Source: Lachnospiraceae bacterium
Lineage (GTDB): Bacteria > Bacillota > Clostridia > Lachnospirales > Lachnospiraceae
Direction of reading: 5' to 3'
Length of the DNA stretch: 64,000 bases
Assembly (NCBI GenBank): GCA_015057625.1
Contig: SVDZ01000006.1
Location: forward strand, 1 to 64,000
Part shown: piece after piece, positions 1 to 8,057 of the stretch
Layout of the letters: each line of letters opens with the position of its first letter
Numbering within the stretch: position 1 is the first letter of the stretch
Notes under the pieces: model-generated
What the model saw: the letters and a program-made list of their open reading frames with translations, nothing else
The model's database searches: none
Told to the model about the DNA's origin: nothing
Translations under genes and position numbers: made by a program

Positions 1-205
1 GTAGGTAATTCTCATGACAAGCTATTTTTGCAACATACCTTCCAAACTAATAAATCTCACATTTAGTAGGTAATTCTCATGACAAGCTATTTTTGCAACA
101 TACCTTCCAAACTAATAAATCTCACATTTAGTAGGTAATTCTTTTGCCAAGCTATTTTTGTAACATACCTTCCAAACTAATAAATCTTTCAATTGGTAGG
201 TAAAT
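1..205. repeat. Tandem hairpin-repeat array L (65-bp period)
   Basis: Three full 65-bp units start at 1, 66 and 131, and a partial unit at 196. Units 1 and 2 are identical and unit 3 differs at a few positions. Each unit carries inverted arms of the type TACCTTCCAAA / TTAG..TAGGTA around a short AT-rich loop, then a spacer containing AGCTATTTTTG. The array runs off the left window edge, so its full length is unknown. The same repeat family is present in opposite orientation at 45861-46290. No open reading frame with a ribosome binding site covers it, and 65 is not a multiple of three. Confidence 0.9.
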
Positions 206-475
206 GATGCATATCGTATCTCATTTTCGCACAGATCTTATCATGACAATTCTGTGTTTAATAATGTATACTCTCTGAAATGTCGCATAGTTTTCAGATG
301 AGCACGCGTAAACGTGACAATCCTTGTGACAATAGCTATATTTTCGTTGCAACGAGCATTTTCTAATAAGCGAATGCGAGGAGTAGAAAATATAGTGTGT
401 CACGGATTGTTACTTTATGCGTGCTAATGGAAAACTTTGCGTCCATTTCATAAAATATACTTTATGAAACGTGAA
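206..475. repeat. Foldback element L next to array L
   Basis: Bases from about 266 to 460 form one long imperfect palindrome. The left arm (GCATAGTTTTC, GAGCACGCGTAAA, GACAATCC) pairs in order with the right arm (GGATTGT, TTTATGCGTGCT, GGAAAACTTTGCG), and an inner GCTATATTTTC pairs with GAAAATATA. The right end is a 24-bp symmetric box at 446-469 (TTTCATAAA...TTTATGAAA). The element is the reverse complement of most of 45551-45860, lacking about 45 bp of that copy's apex. It is intergenic, downstream of nagB on the minus strand. Whether it acts as DNA or RNA is not visible. Confidence 0.85.
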
Positions 476-479
476 TTAC

Positions 480-720
480 AGTTGCTTTCGGGAATACGTA
501 AAGAGCAATTATGTGAATGGATTTCGAAAAACGATTGAGACAAACTTCGAAGGATTTCGATAAAAGAAGGATGATTCGCTGTCAAATTTCGAGGATTACA
601 AGTCCTCGAAATTTAGTGCAAGTGACAGAGTTTTCATCAAGAAAACTCTGGAAATTTGCACGGGCGAGAATCATACATCTTTTGAGAAATAATCCTTCAA
701 GTTATGTCGAACTGTTTTGA
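480..720. other. Structured intergenic element with three-way-junction fold
   Basis: An outer broken stem pairs 539-577 with 668-708 through GACA/TGTC, AACTT/AAGTT, GAAGGATT/AATCCTTC, AAAAGA/TCTTTT and ATGATTC/GAATCAT. It encloses two hairpins. The first is a perfect 12-bp stem, 584-595 with 603-614 (AAATTTCGAGGA). The second has a 10-bp stem, 626-635 with 641-650 (CAGAGTTTTC), extended by GTGCAA/TTGCAC at 616-621 and 656-661. Nested helices of this quality suggest a folded RNA or ssDNA. It fits no RNA family I recognise, and transcription direction cannot be told. Confidence 0.6.
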
Positions 721-771
721 GAAAACATTTATATAATTGTGACCTAGTATTCTGAAAGCAAAGTATGCCCG

Positions 772-795
772 TTTCAAAAAGTATACATTATGAAA
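772..795. repeat. Solo copy of the 24-bp symmetric box
   Basis: A near-palindromic 24-mer begins TTTCAAAAAGTATA and ends TTATGAAA. Other copies lie at 446-469, 15395-15418, 15453-15477 (25 bp), 15695-15718 and 45784-45807. The shared pattern is TTTCA, an AT-rich core with TATA, then TGAAA. This copy lies just beyond the nagB terminator and is the only one seen outside a foldback arm or end. Confidence 0.7.
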
Positions 796-825
796 GGAGC
801 TAAAAGTTTTCTTTCAGCTCCTTTC
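792..825 (-). terminator. Probable nagB terminator hairpin
   Basis: A perfect 10-bp stem (GAAAGGAGCT at 792-801, AGCTCCTTTC at 816-825) lies 6 bp past the nagB stop codon. No clean T tract follows on the minus strand, so it may be a weak terminator or an mRNA 3' end stabiliser. Confidence 0.5.
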
Positions 826-830
826 GTCAA

Positions 831-1562
831 TTAACAATCAATAAGTGAAAGTGCTTCTGCATCTCCAACAATTGTTACATCGTTATGAAGCTGCAACACT
901 GAAGCAGGTACCTTAGGAGTAACAGGTCCGAAGAATGCCTCTTTAACTATCTGAGCTTTTCCGGCACCGTTAACTACTACTACGATTTTCTTTGCCTGCA
1001 TGATTGCTTTGATTCCCATAGTATATGCTTCCTTTGGGACATCATCAATATTATCAAAAAATCTTGAATTTGCTTCTACTGTACTCTGGGCAAGTTTTAC
1101 ACAATGTGTTTCTTTTTCAAAAGCTTCTCCAGGTTCATTAAAGCCAATGTGACCATTATTTCCAAGTCCTAATAACTGCAAATCAACTCCGCCGCTATCT
1201 CTTATTATGGCATTGTAGTCAGCACATGCTTTGTCTGAATCAAGTTCAAGGCCGTCAGGTACAAATGTTCTGTTTTTGTCAATGTTAATATGGTCAAATA
1301 AGTTTTTATTCATAAAATATCTGTAACTCTGATCATTCTCAGGTGACAATCCCTTGTATTCATCAAGGTTGATTGAAGTAACTTCTGAGAAATCAAGATC
1401 CCCTTTGTTATACCAGTCAATTAACTGTGCATATGTTCCAAGAGGTGTTGAGCCTGTAGCAAGTCCTAACACACATTTTGGTTTCATAATAATCTGGGCA
1501 GAAATAATATTTGCAGCCATTCTGCTCATAGAATTGTAATCTTCTGCTTTAATGATTCGCAT
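831..1562 (-). CDS. nagB: Glucosamine-6-phosphate deaminase
   Basis: This enzyme converts glucosamine 6-phosphate to fructose 6-phosphate and ammonia, the last step of amino-sugar catabolism in the cytoplasm. At 243 residues it matches the short Gram-positive NagB type. Visible motifs are ATGSTP (35-40, phosphate loop), NLDEY with Asp67, and GLGNNGHIGFNEPG (132-145) with the catalytic His138 and Glu143. Asn136 replaces the Asp seen in E. coli, which I recall as usual for Gram-positive forms. It follows the AraC-type regulator by 33 bp as the last gene of the transporter operon, which ties that operon to GlcNAc or chitobiose. NagA is not in the window. Confidence 0.95.
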   Translation of the reverse strand: MRIIKAEDYNSMSRMAANIISAQIIMKPKCVLGLATGSTPLGTYAQLIDWYNKGDLDFSEVTSINLDEYKGLSPENDQSYRYFMNKNLFDHINIDKNRTFVPDGLELDSDKACADYNAIIRDSGGVDLQLLGLGNNGHIGFNEPGEAFEKETHCVKLAQSTVEANSRFFDNIDDVPKEAYTMGIKAIMQAKKIVVVVNGAGKAQIVKEAFFGPVTPKVPASVLQLHNDVTIVGDAEALSLIDC

Positions 1563-1595
1563 TTTCTTAATCCTTCTTTCTAATATTACGTCTCT

Positions 1596-2432
1596 CTAAT
1601 TATCGTCCATTGCTCTAAAGTCTTTTGGAGATGTACCCACATGATTTTTGAATATTCTTGAAAAATGTGTAACATCCTGAAATCCAACCTGTTCAGAAAT
1701 TTCCTGAACTTTCGCATTGGACGTTTTGAGCAACTCTTTTGCTTTGTCTATTCTGATGACATTTATAATTTCAAAAAATCCTTTCCCCGTATATTGATTT
1801 AGCAGCTTGCTTAAATGCCAGTTACTGATGTAACACTGCTCAGCCACATCCATAAGACTCATCTTACTTGCATAATTAGCATATATATATTTAAGTGCAG
1901 TCTTTATTATATAGTAATTGGCATCAGTAAAATTATAAGCTTCCTCATCAGCCTTCGGCTTAGGTCTGTTTTCTACAAATGCATCATAAATATACTTTTC
2001 TACAGGGTCATCCATATTCCAAAGATTTTCTTTTCTGTTCTCTCCGGTCTGACCCTTTGCTACCAAATTTCTCGTCATTGCGTCAATCGCTTCTTCTATC
2101 TCATCTATCTTGGATGGCTTTAACAAAAATCTGGTGACACCAAGCTTAATTGCCTGCTGTGCATACTCAAAATTTCTAAATCCTGTGAGGAGACAAACTT
2201 CAATATCCGGAAATTCAGATTTGATTGCCGCAACCATTGCCAGACCATCCATATTCGTCATGGATATGTCTGAAAATAACATATTGGGTTTTAAATCTCT
2301 TACAAGTTCTAATCCCTCAAGACCATTACTTGCAGTTCCTGCTATATGACAGTTCCAATTTTCCCAATTAATTCCTGTTTTTAATCCTTCTACGATGATT
2401 GGTTCATCGTCAACTATAACAACATTGTACAT
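1596..2432 (-). CDS. AraC-type response regulator (YesN-like)
   Basis: This is a two-component response regulator that should activate the neighbouring sugar-uptake genes. The 278-residue protein has a CheY-like receiver (residues 1-120) with acidic pocket VDDE and phosphoacceptor Asp55 in SDISM, and Lys106 in LLKPS. The C-terminal 100 residues form an AraC/XylS double helix-turn-helix, ending in the typical VGFQDVTHFSRIFK and TSPKDFR signatures. It lies 37 bp after a permease gene and before nagB. Its partner is very likely the HisKA_5-type sensor at 6077-7900, with the transporter genes between them, a usual YesMN/CUT1 order. The signal is probably the imported disaccharide; that is inference. 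Confidence 0.93.
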   Translation of the reverse strand: MYNVVIVDDEPIIVEGLKTGINWENWNCHIAGTASNGLEGLELVRDLKPNMLFSDISMTNMDGLAMVAAIKSEFPDIEVCLLTGFRNFEYAQQAIKLGVTRFLLKPSKIDEIEEAIDAMTRNLVAKGQTGENRKENLWNMDDPVEKYIYDAFVENRPKPKADEEAYNFTDANYYIIKTALKYIYANYASKMSLMDVAEQCYISNWHLSKLLNQYTGKGFFEIINVIRIDKAKELLKTSNAKVQEISEQVGFQDVTHFSRIFKNHVGTSPKDFRAMDDN

Positions 2433-2469
2433 TTGCTTCTCCTTTGCTAATGCGTTGCCTGTAAGAATC

Positions 2470-3384
2470 TTAACCCTTAACAGCTCCTACAACCATTCCC
2501 TTGATAATGTACTTCTGCAAACATAAGTACACGATAATTACAGGGATAACAATAAGTGAAACTGAAGCCATCATCATACCGTAGTTAGTACCTTCTCTTG
2601 ATGAAATATTGTTAAGAAGAACTGTAATTGCATATCTTTCAGGAGTTCTAAGGAAGAACATCTGAGTAAACAGATCGTTGTAACTCCAAAGGAATCCGAA
2701 AATACCTACAGTTACAAATGAAGGCTTACTAAGTGGTAAGATAACCTTAAAGAATATCTGGAAGATGTTACAACCTTCCATATATGCTGCTTCTTCCAAT
2801 TCAACAGGCAGTCCTTTAATGTAACTCATTAATACTATTATAGCAAAGGATAAATTTCCTGCAATCTGTGGAAGAATAACTGCTATAAGTGAGAGTGCAA
2901 GCTGTCCTGTCTGACTGGTTACATGTGGGTTATTAACAAGTCCCATCTTTGTTTCCATCATATACATTGGAATGATTGTTGAGAAAATTGGGAACATCAT
3001 TCCTGCATATAAAAGACCTGTCAGAACATTTTTGCCTACGAAGTTATATCTTGCAAGTATATAAGCTGCCATACCTGCGAATAAAATTACAAATACTGAA
3101 ACTGAACAAGAAATAATAATACTATTTCTGTAAGCGCCTAAAATATGATAATTTTCAAAAATAAGTTTGTAATTATCTATTGTAAACAAATCCCCTAAAG
3201 GAAGTGAAAATGAGTTCTTTACAATCATTTTCTTATCCTTAAATGAGTTCATAAATGACCAGATAAGAGGAAAAATAGTTGTTAATGCCCAAAATACTAA
3301 AAAACCATAAATTAATACCTTAGCTATTACACCAAATATAATTTTTAATGCGCGAAATGCGTCTATCTCTTTTTTTGTTTCCAT
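2470..3384 (-). CDS. CUT1 sugar ABC transporter permease (MalG-like)
   Basis: This is an inner-membrane permease subunit of a carbohydrate ABC importer, 304 residues with six predicted membrane segments. The cytoplasmic EAA loop that docks the ATPase is clear (EEAAYMEGCNIFQIFFKV, then LPLSKP). It ends with the conserved C-terminal hydrophobic segment and KGMVVGAVKG tail of MalG-type subunits. It starts 13 bp after the MalF-like gene with a strong AAAGGAGG site. No ATP-binding gene is in the operon; in many Firmicutes CUT1 systems share one MsmK-type ATPase encoded elsewhere. Substrate by context: chitobiose or another beta-linked disaccharide. Confidence 0.93.
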   Translation of the reverse strand: METKKEIDAFRALKIIFGVIAKVLIYGFLVFWALTTIFPLIWSFMNSFKDKKMIVKNSFSLPLGDLFTIDNYKLIFENYHILGAYRNSIIISCSVSVFVILFAGMAAYILARYNFVGKNVLTGLLYAGMMFPIFSTIIPMYMMETKMGLVNNPHVTSQTGQLALSLIAVILPQIAGNLSFAIIVLMSYIKGLPVELEEAAYMEGCNIFQIFFKVILPLSKPSFVTVGIFGFLWSYNDLFTQMFFLRTPERYAITVLLNNISSREGTNYGMMMASVSLIVIPVIIVYLCLQKYIIKGMVVGAVKG

Positions 3385-3397
3385 TTTTTCCTCCTTT

Positions 3398-4312
3398 CTA
3401 CATATCTAAATCTGAGTCTGTCTTAAACAATCTATTAACAATGGCTGAAAGTATAACTCCAAGCACTACAATTACGATTGAAATTGCTGCAGAGTAACTT
3501 ACATTTGCCTGTGATCTTTCGTACATATATGTACCCGTCAACCATGTGTTTGACATTCCCTTTGGGAACATTGTCCATGGAAGGTCGAATACTTTAAGTG
3601 CACCGGTAACTGCAAGAATTACACAAGTGCTGATACTGTTCTTAAGTAATGGAAGTGTAATATATTTTACACTCTGGAATTTTGTAGCTCCGTCAATTGA
3701 AGCTGCTTCATATAATTCCTCTGAAATTCCGCTGATACCTGTAAGTAAAATTACGAAGTAGAAACCTACGTACTGCCAAATAACAGGTGTCAACATTGTA
3801 AAGATAGGTACCTGTGCTTTCCAGTCAAAGTTTTGCTCGATAATACCGAGTCCCATTAATAGCTGGTTAATCATTCCCCCATCGAACAAGAATAACAAGT
3901 TAAATAAAAGACCTAACGCTGTAGCTGAAACTACGATTGGGAAGAAGAATACTACTCTGAAGAATCCTGCACCCTTTTTGATATTACTTACAAGAATTGA
4001 AAGTAAAAGTGCCAATCCTACCTGACCAACCATTGTAGCTACTATTGTAATTCCTGTATTCTTAAGTGATAAAAATAAATTTGATGTAGTGTTGAAGTGT
4101 CCGTCCTTCCAGATTTCTTCAAACAACTTTAAATAGTTTTTATAAATTGGATCTAACCATCCCTGGCTTGTACTAGCCAAAAGTTTAATTTTCTGAAAAC
4201 TGATTAATATATTCTGTACAAATGGATAGTAAAGATATACCGCCATAAACAGAAATGCAGGTATCAGAAAAAATGCAATATATTTTTTACTCTGATAGAT
4301 TTTTGCATCCAT
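3398..4312 (-). CDS. CUT1 sugar ABC transporter permease (MalF-like)
   Basis: This is the second permease subunit, pairing with the MalG-like protein 13 bp downstream. The EAA loop reads EELYEAASIDGATKFQSV followed by LPLLK. The open frame extends to a TTG at 4336, but only the ATG at 4312 has a suitable site (GAGG, 9-bp spacing), giving 304 residues starting MDAKIYQSKKY. Six hydrophobic segments follow a short basic N-terminus. It is separated from the lipoprotein gene by 248 bp containing several hairpins, an arrangement often associated with higher lipoprotein expression. Confidence 0.92.
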   Translation of the reverse strand: MDAKIYQSKKYIAFFLIPAFLFMAVYLYYPFVQNILISFQKIKLLASTSQGWLDPIYKNYLKLFEEIWKDGHFNTTSNLFLSLKNTGITIVATMVGQVGLALLLSILVSNIKKGAGFFRVVFFFPIVVSATALGLLFNLLFLFDGGMINQLLMGLGIIEQNFDWKAQVPIFTMLTPVIWQYVGFYFVILLTGISGISEELYEAASIDGATKFQSVKYITLPLLKNSISTCVILAVTGALKVFDLPWTMFPKGMSNTWLTGTYMYERSQANVSYSAAISIVIVVLGVILSAIVNRLFKTDSDLDM

Positions 4313-4368
4313 TTTTTGTCGCCTCACATCTTTCAATTTTTTGTTTTTTTTGAGCTAAAATGCCCTGT

Positions 4369-4510
4369 TTTCGAGGAAAAATCGCCCATTTTTCCTATAA
4401 TAATGGGGCTGCTGCTATGCAACAACCCCTATTATTTTGTATTGGATAACCTCATGTCTTTTTTTGAGTGACCCAGGAGAAATCAGAAAAACTGACGGGT
4501 CACTCAAAAA
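4369..4510 (-). promoter_or_regulatory. Hairpin cluster between binding protein and permeases
   Basis: Three inverted repeats sit between the lipoprotein stop and the permease start. The strongest is a perfect 14-bp stem (TTTTTGAGTGACCC at 4461-4474 with 4497-4510). A second pairs AATAATGGGG with CCCCTATTATT near 4401-4436. A third pairs GGAAAAAT with ATTTTTCC near 4375-4398. None has a good T tract on the minus strand. They look more like 3' end stabilisers or processing sites that give excess binding-protein mRNA than strong terminators. Confidence 0.6.
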
Positions 4511-4560
4511 GATTTTCAAGTACGACGAGGTGTACTTGCTAATTAATTTGTGAAATAATA

Positions 4561-5865
4561 TTATCTATCTGCAACGATATCTAATACTTCCTTAACTGCA
4601 TCTGAAGATGTCTTTTCTTTCTTAACGATCTTAGCCATCTCACCGAAGATAGGTGTTCTCTCATCTGGAGTTAAGTTATCTTCAACAGCTCCTGCGATAC
4701 CTGATGTACCAGCACAGAACTTAATAGCATCATTCTCAAGACCTGTAAGTGAAGAAGCGTCTACTGAACATCCATTCTTTAATGCTGTAACTGATGTACC
4801 AGCGAACTTAGAAACTACTTCATCACTTGTCATGTACTCAACGAAATCAACAATTGCTGCCTGTTTAGCTGCATCATCCCATCCCTTCTTTGTGATGAAG
4901 TATCCTGAAGAGATACCACCGATGATGTCTGTTGTCTTTCTGTCAGCCATACCTGGAACGTATGTTACTGTGTAGTTATCGATATCGTCTACAGCTTCTT
5001 GAATACCACCGATCTTCCAAGATCCGTCGATAAGGAATGCTGCTTTATCCTGAACGAAGTACTGGAATGTCTCTTCGTCTTTAGCTGTAAGTGTGTTCTC
5101 TGGGAAAAATCCTTTTTCATAGAGAGTTGTGATGTCATCAAGACCAGCTGCCCATGCCTTGCCCTGCTCATCATCAGCAGCGCCTGGTAAAGCGTTGTGT
5201 GTTGCTACACTTCTGTGGTTGAAGATTGAGTACTCGAACCAGTAGTGTGGTACTTCTGCAAGTGAAGCAGCGATTGGTGTGAATCCTGCGTCTTTGATTG
5301 TCTGACACATTGTAAGGAATTCTTCCCATGTTGTTGAAGATGTTGGAACTTCAACTCCTGCTTTCTCAAGTACTTCTTTGTTTACGAATAAACCTTCCCA
5401 GTATCCGTTAACTGGTACTGAATATTTAACTCCGTCAGCTGGTGAAGCTGTAAGTAAATCTTCTTTCATGTTTGATGCATAATCAGAATATTTAGCTCTG
5501 ATATCATCGATTGAAACTACTTTACCCTGCTGAACGAAATCGTTTGAATCAACTCCGTTGAAGTAGAATAATACATCTGGCTCAGAACCTGTCTGGAAGT
5601 CTGTGATTACTCTTGTCTTGAATGCTTCGTCTGCTGTTGCTGACTGATCATCAACTTTGTTTCCTGTTTTTTTCTCCCAAGCTGCAACTGCATCTTTGTA
5701 GTTCTGTGCATTTGAATCTTCTCCTGCGTATGTTGTAACTACTTTGATTGTTACACCTTTCTTGCTGTCTCCTTTGTCTGAAGTATTTGACTCGTTACTT
5801 CCGCATCCAACTAATGATGTAGCTGCTAAAGCGCCAACAAGTCCTAATGCTAATGCTTTTCTCAT
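4561..5865 (-). CDS. Sugar ABC transporter substrate-binding lipoprotein
   Basis: This is the extracellular binding protein of the first CUT1 importer, 434 residues. A lipoprotein signal with lipobox LVGC puts the lipidated cysteine at residue 21, so it is anchored to the outer face of the membrane. The mature protein begins with a Ser/Asn/Asp/Lys-rich tether, then two-lobe binding-protein features such as GSEPDVLFYF and VPVNGYWEGLFVNKEVLEKAG (residues about 92-180). The ribosome site is AGGAGG, 8 bp before ATG. It is the first gene of the operon SBP-permease-permease-regulator-nagB. Ligand is not readable from sequence; neighbours suggest chitobiose or a related disaccharide. Confidence 0.94.
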   Translation of the reverse strand: MRKALALGLVGALAATSLVGCGSNESNTSDKGDSKKGVTIKVVTTYAGEDSNAQNYKDAVAAWEKKTGNKVDDQSATADEAFKTRVITDFQTGSEPDVLFYFNGVDSNDFVQQGKVVSIDDIRAKYSDYASNMKEDLLTASPADGVKYSVPVNGYWEGLFVNKEVLEKAGVEVPTSSTTWEEFLTMCQTIKDAGFTPIAASLAEVPHYWFEYSIFNHRSVATHNALPGAADDEQGKAWAAGLDDITTLYEKGFFPENTLTAKDEETFQYFVQDKAAFLIDGSWKIGGIQEAVDDIDNYTVTYVPGMADRKTTDIIGGISSGYFITKKGWDDAAKQAAIVDFVEYMTSDEVVSKFAGTSVTALKNGCSVDASSLTGLENDAIKFCAGTSGIAGAVEDNLTPDERTPIFGEMAKIVKKEKTSSDAVKEVLDIVADR

Positions 5866-5961
5866 TTAGATTTCCTCCTACATTACCTTCAAATTTAGTT
5901 TGGCTTTTCCCTTTTCATTTTTTATTTGCCGAACTCTTATTTACAGTTCTTATTTTAAGAC

Positions 5962-6000
5962 AAAAACACCAATAAGTTAATGATTCTTATTGGTGTTTTT
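5962..6000 (-). terminator. Terminator after the sensor kinase gene
   Basis: A perfect 15-bp stem (AAAAACACCAATAAG at 5962-5976 with 5986-6000) lies about 77 bp past the kinase stop codon. On the minus strand it is followed by TTTTTGTCTT. It separates the kinase transcript from the binding-protein operon, so that operon probably has its own promoter in 5870-5965. Confidence 0.85.
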
Positions 6001-6076
6001 AGCAATTTTTAATACTAATATTTGCAATTTTTAACGGTTTTTTTGTATTTTATTGGTTTTCTTGTATTTGGTTGGT

Positions 6077-7900
6077 TTACAGTTCATAATTGACTATCAG
6101 AAGCTCGCTTCGAACAACTCCTTCTCTTGGGCTTGTGATTGTAAGCCCACTTCCTTCTCCGTAAGTAAGTTTCAAGCGAAGATGAACATTTCTGATACCA
6201 ATATTTGTATGTTTTGTATCCGTAACGCTCTCATCATTGAGCAGACTTTCTATCTTCTTTTTATTCTCCTCATCCAACTCTCCATTATTTTCAACAACTA
6301 TATGCAATCCCACATCATCTCTGTACACACAGAGTTTACCGATTCTGTTACCGGTTCTGTCACCACCGTGATCCACACTGTTTTCAACTATCGGCTGAAT
6401 AATAAGTCTTGGTATTTTTGCAGACAAAAGCTTCTCGTCAATTTCCTTTTCAAATTTGAACTTATCGCCAAATCTTTGTTTGATAATATACAAATATGCA
6501 TCAACGTAATTCAATTCTTCCGAAAGGGAAATAACTGATTCATTATTTCTGTTCATCGTTGCTTCCATCATTACTCCAAGGGACTCAATCATTCCGCTAA
6601 CGTCATCGTTGCCTGCCATTCTCGCTTTCCAGTTAATAATTTCCAAGGTGTTATTCAGGAAATGCGGATTAATCTGCGACTGTAGCGCCTTCATATTGGC
6701 ATCCCTGACAGCAATTTCTTCTGCATATATTTTATTAAATGACTCCTCTAAGCTGACACTCATATGATTAAAGGTATCAATCAATCTTCCAAACTCTCTG
6801 TTTTTATCGAAAGTTTCAAGTTTATATCCGTACTGTCCATTTTCTATTCTCTCTGATGCATACATCAAATCCGCTATAGGGTTACTGATATGTGCATAGA
6901 AATAATAGAATGTTGCAAACAAAAGTGGAATTAATAATATAAGAATAATGACATAAGCATATATTACTGAATTTCTTTCATTCATAATCCCAACTTTATC
7001 CAGGGATTCTAACATGACAATTTGGTTTTTCCCATAGTTAATAACGGCATAAGCCATGTTGTATTCGGAATCATAATAGGTCCCTGAAGTCTCAGTTACT
7101 TTATTCTTCAAATATATATTGTTATAGTAATCAATAAAATCAATATTTCTATTCTCATCAGATGCACTTCTCACCTGAATCCCATCCACAAAAATAGTTC
7201 CATCCTGATGCCAAACCGAATTATTAAAGCTTTCAAATGCATAGTCTAAATTTATTTCGTTTACCAATGTTGCGAAAGTAAAATATTTGTTGGTAAGAAG
7301 ATTTCTTACCAGATACATTTTCCCATCAATGGCAACAAAGCAGTTACCGGTATCAAGATTCTTTGCCACCTCTTCAATTTTAGGTTTTGATAGAAGTTTA
7401 AAAGCTGCAATATTTGAGTTGTAATTTCCATTACTAAAAACGCTTATGGAATAAGGAATTTCAGGTGATTCATTAGACTCCATAAGAAGAATTGTAGTGG
7501 CAAAAAGCTGACTGTATCTGTACTCTGAATCAATGTAATTATAATATAAATTCATTTCTTCAAGGGTGTATCCTCTGTCTCTATTGTGCAATTCCTCATA
7601 TGTCTTTTTTAATGTTCCATCATAAGACGCCTTCTTTGAACTTTGAACTGCCGAATTAATATTCAACTGACTCATATCTATTACACTGTCCAGGGATGTT
7701 GTGATAGTATCATCAATCTGCTTTTTCGTCTTCTGTTCTGCCGAATAAAAAAGAACAATGGATAATGTAAGATACGGGATAAGCCAACATATCAAAATTA
7801 CTCGCACCATTCCGGATGTAAGATCCGACTCTTTCATCGTACTTACATTTTTAATTTTTGCTTTTATTTCTTTTAGCTTATTCTTTTTTACATTATCCAT
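6077..7900 (-). CDS. Two-component sensor histidine kinase (YesM-like)
   Basis: This membrane sensor kinase is the likely partner of the AraC-type regulator at 1596-2432. The 607-residue protein has a cytoplasmic N-terminus, a membrane segment near 30-50, an extracellular sensing region of about 270 residues, and a second membrane segment near 318-340. A HAMP domain follows (SNPIADLMYASERIENG). The HisKA_5/His_kinase box is LQSQINPHFLNNTLEIINW with the phospho-accepting His, and the ATPase part includes PRLIIQPIVENSVDHG and TNIGIRNVHLRLKL. It lies between the mutase and the binding-protein gene, with a terminator behind it. The ligand is probably detected outside the cell or through the binding protein; that is inference. 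Confidence 0.93.
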   Translation of the reverse strand: MDNVKKNKLKEIKAKIKNVSTMKESDLTSGMVRVILICWLIPYLTLSIVLFYSAEQKTKKQIDDTITTSLDSVIDMSQLNINSAVQSSKKASYDGTLKKTYEELHNRDRGYTLEEMNLYYNYIDSEYRYSQLFATTILLMESNESPEIPYSISVFSNGNYNSNIAAFKLLSKPKIEEVAKNLDTGNCFVAIDGKMYLVRNLLTNKYFTFATLVNEINLDYAFESFNNSVWHQDGTIFVDGIQVRSASDENRNIDFIDYYNNIYLKNKVTETSGTYYDSEYNMAYAVINYGKNQIVMLESLDKVGIMNERNSVIYAYVIILILLIPLLFATFYYFYAHISNPIADLMYASERIENGQYGYKLETFDKNREFGRLIDTFNHMSVSLEESFNKIYAEEIAVRDANMKALQSQINPHFLNNTLEIINWKARMAGNDDVSGMIESLGVMMEATMNRNNESVISLSEELNYVDAYLYIIKQRFGDKFKFEKEIDEKLLSAKIPRLIIQPIVENSVDHGGDRTGNRIGKLCVYRDDVGLHIVVENNGELDEENKKKIESLLNDESVTDTKHTNIGIRNVHLRLKLTYGEGSGLTITSPREGVVRSELLIVNYEL

Positions 7901-8057
7901 CGTTCTTTTTCCCCTGTCTCTATATTTTGCTTTTGTTATTAATCAACTCCGCACAATAGTTTTGCTTTTTTAGGTGTATCGGCGCAAAACTGTCCTATAA
8001 AGAATTTTAGGGGGTAATATTAAAAACTTCAAGTATTAATTATATCTAATCTTGAAT

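Noticed and set aside
517..720. 67-codon open frame on the plus strand
   Set aside because: It lies wholly in the three-way-junction fold, has no ribosome site and no recognisable product; the inverted repeats explain the sequence better.
2470..4312. Incomplete transporter because the ATPase gene is missing
   Set aside because: Both CUT1 sets here lack it, which is usual in Firmicutes that share one MsmK-type ATPase.
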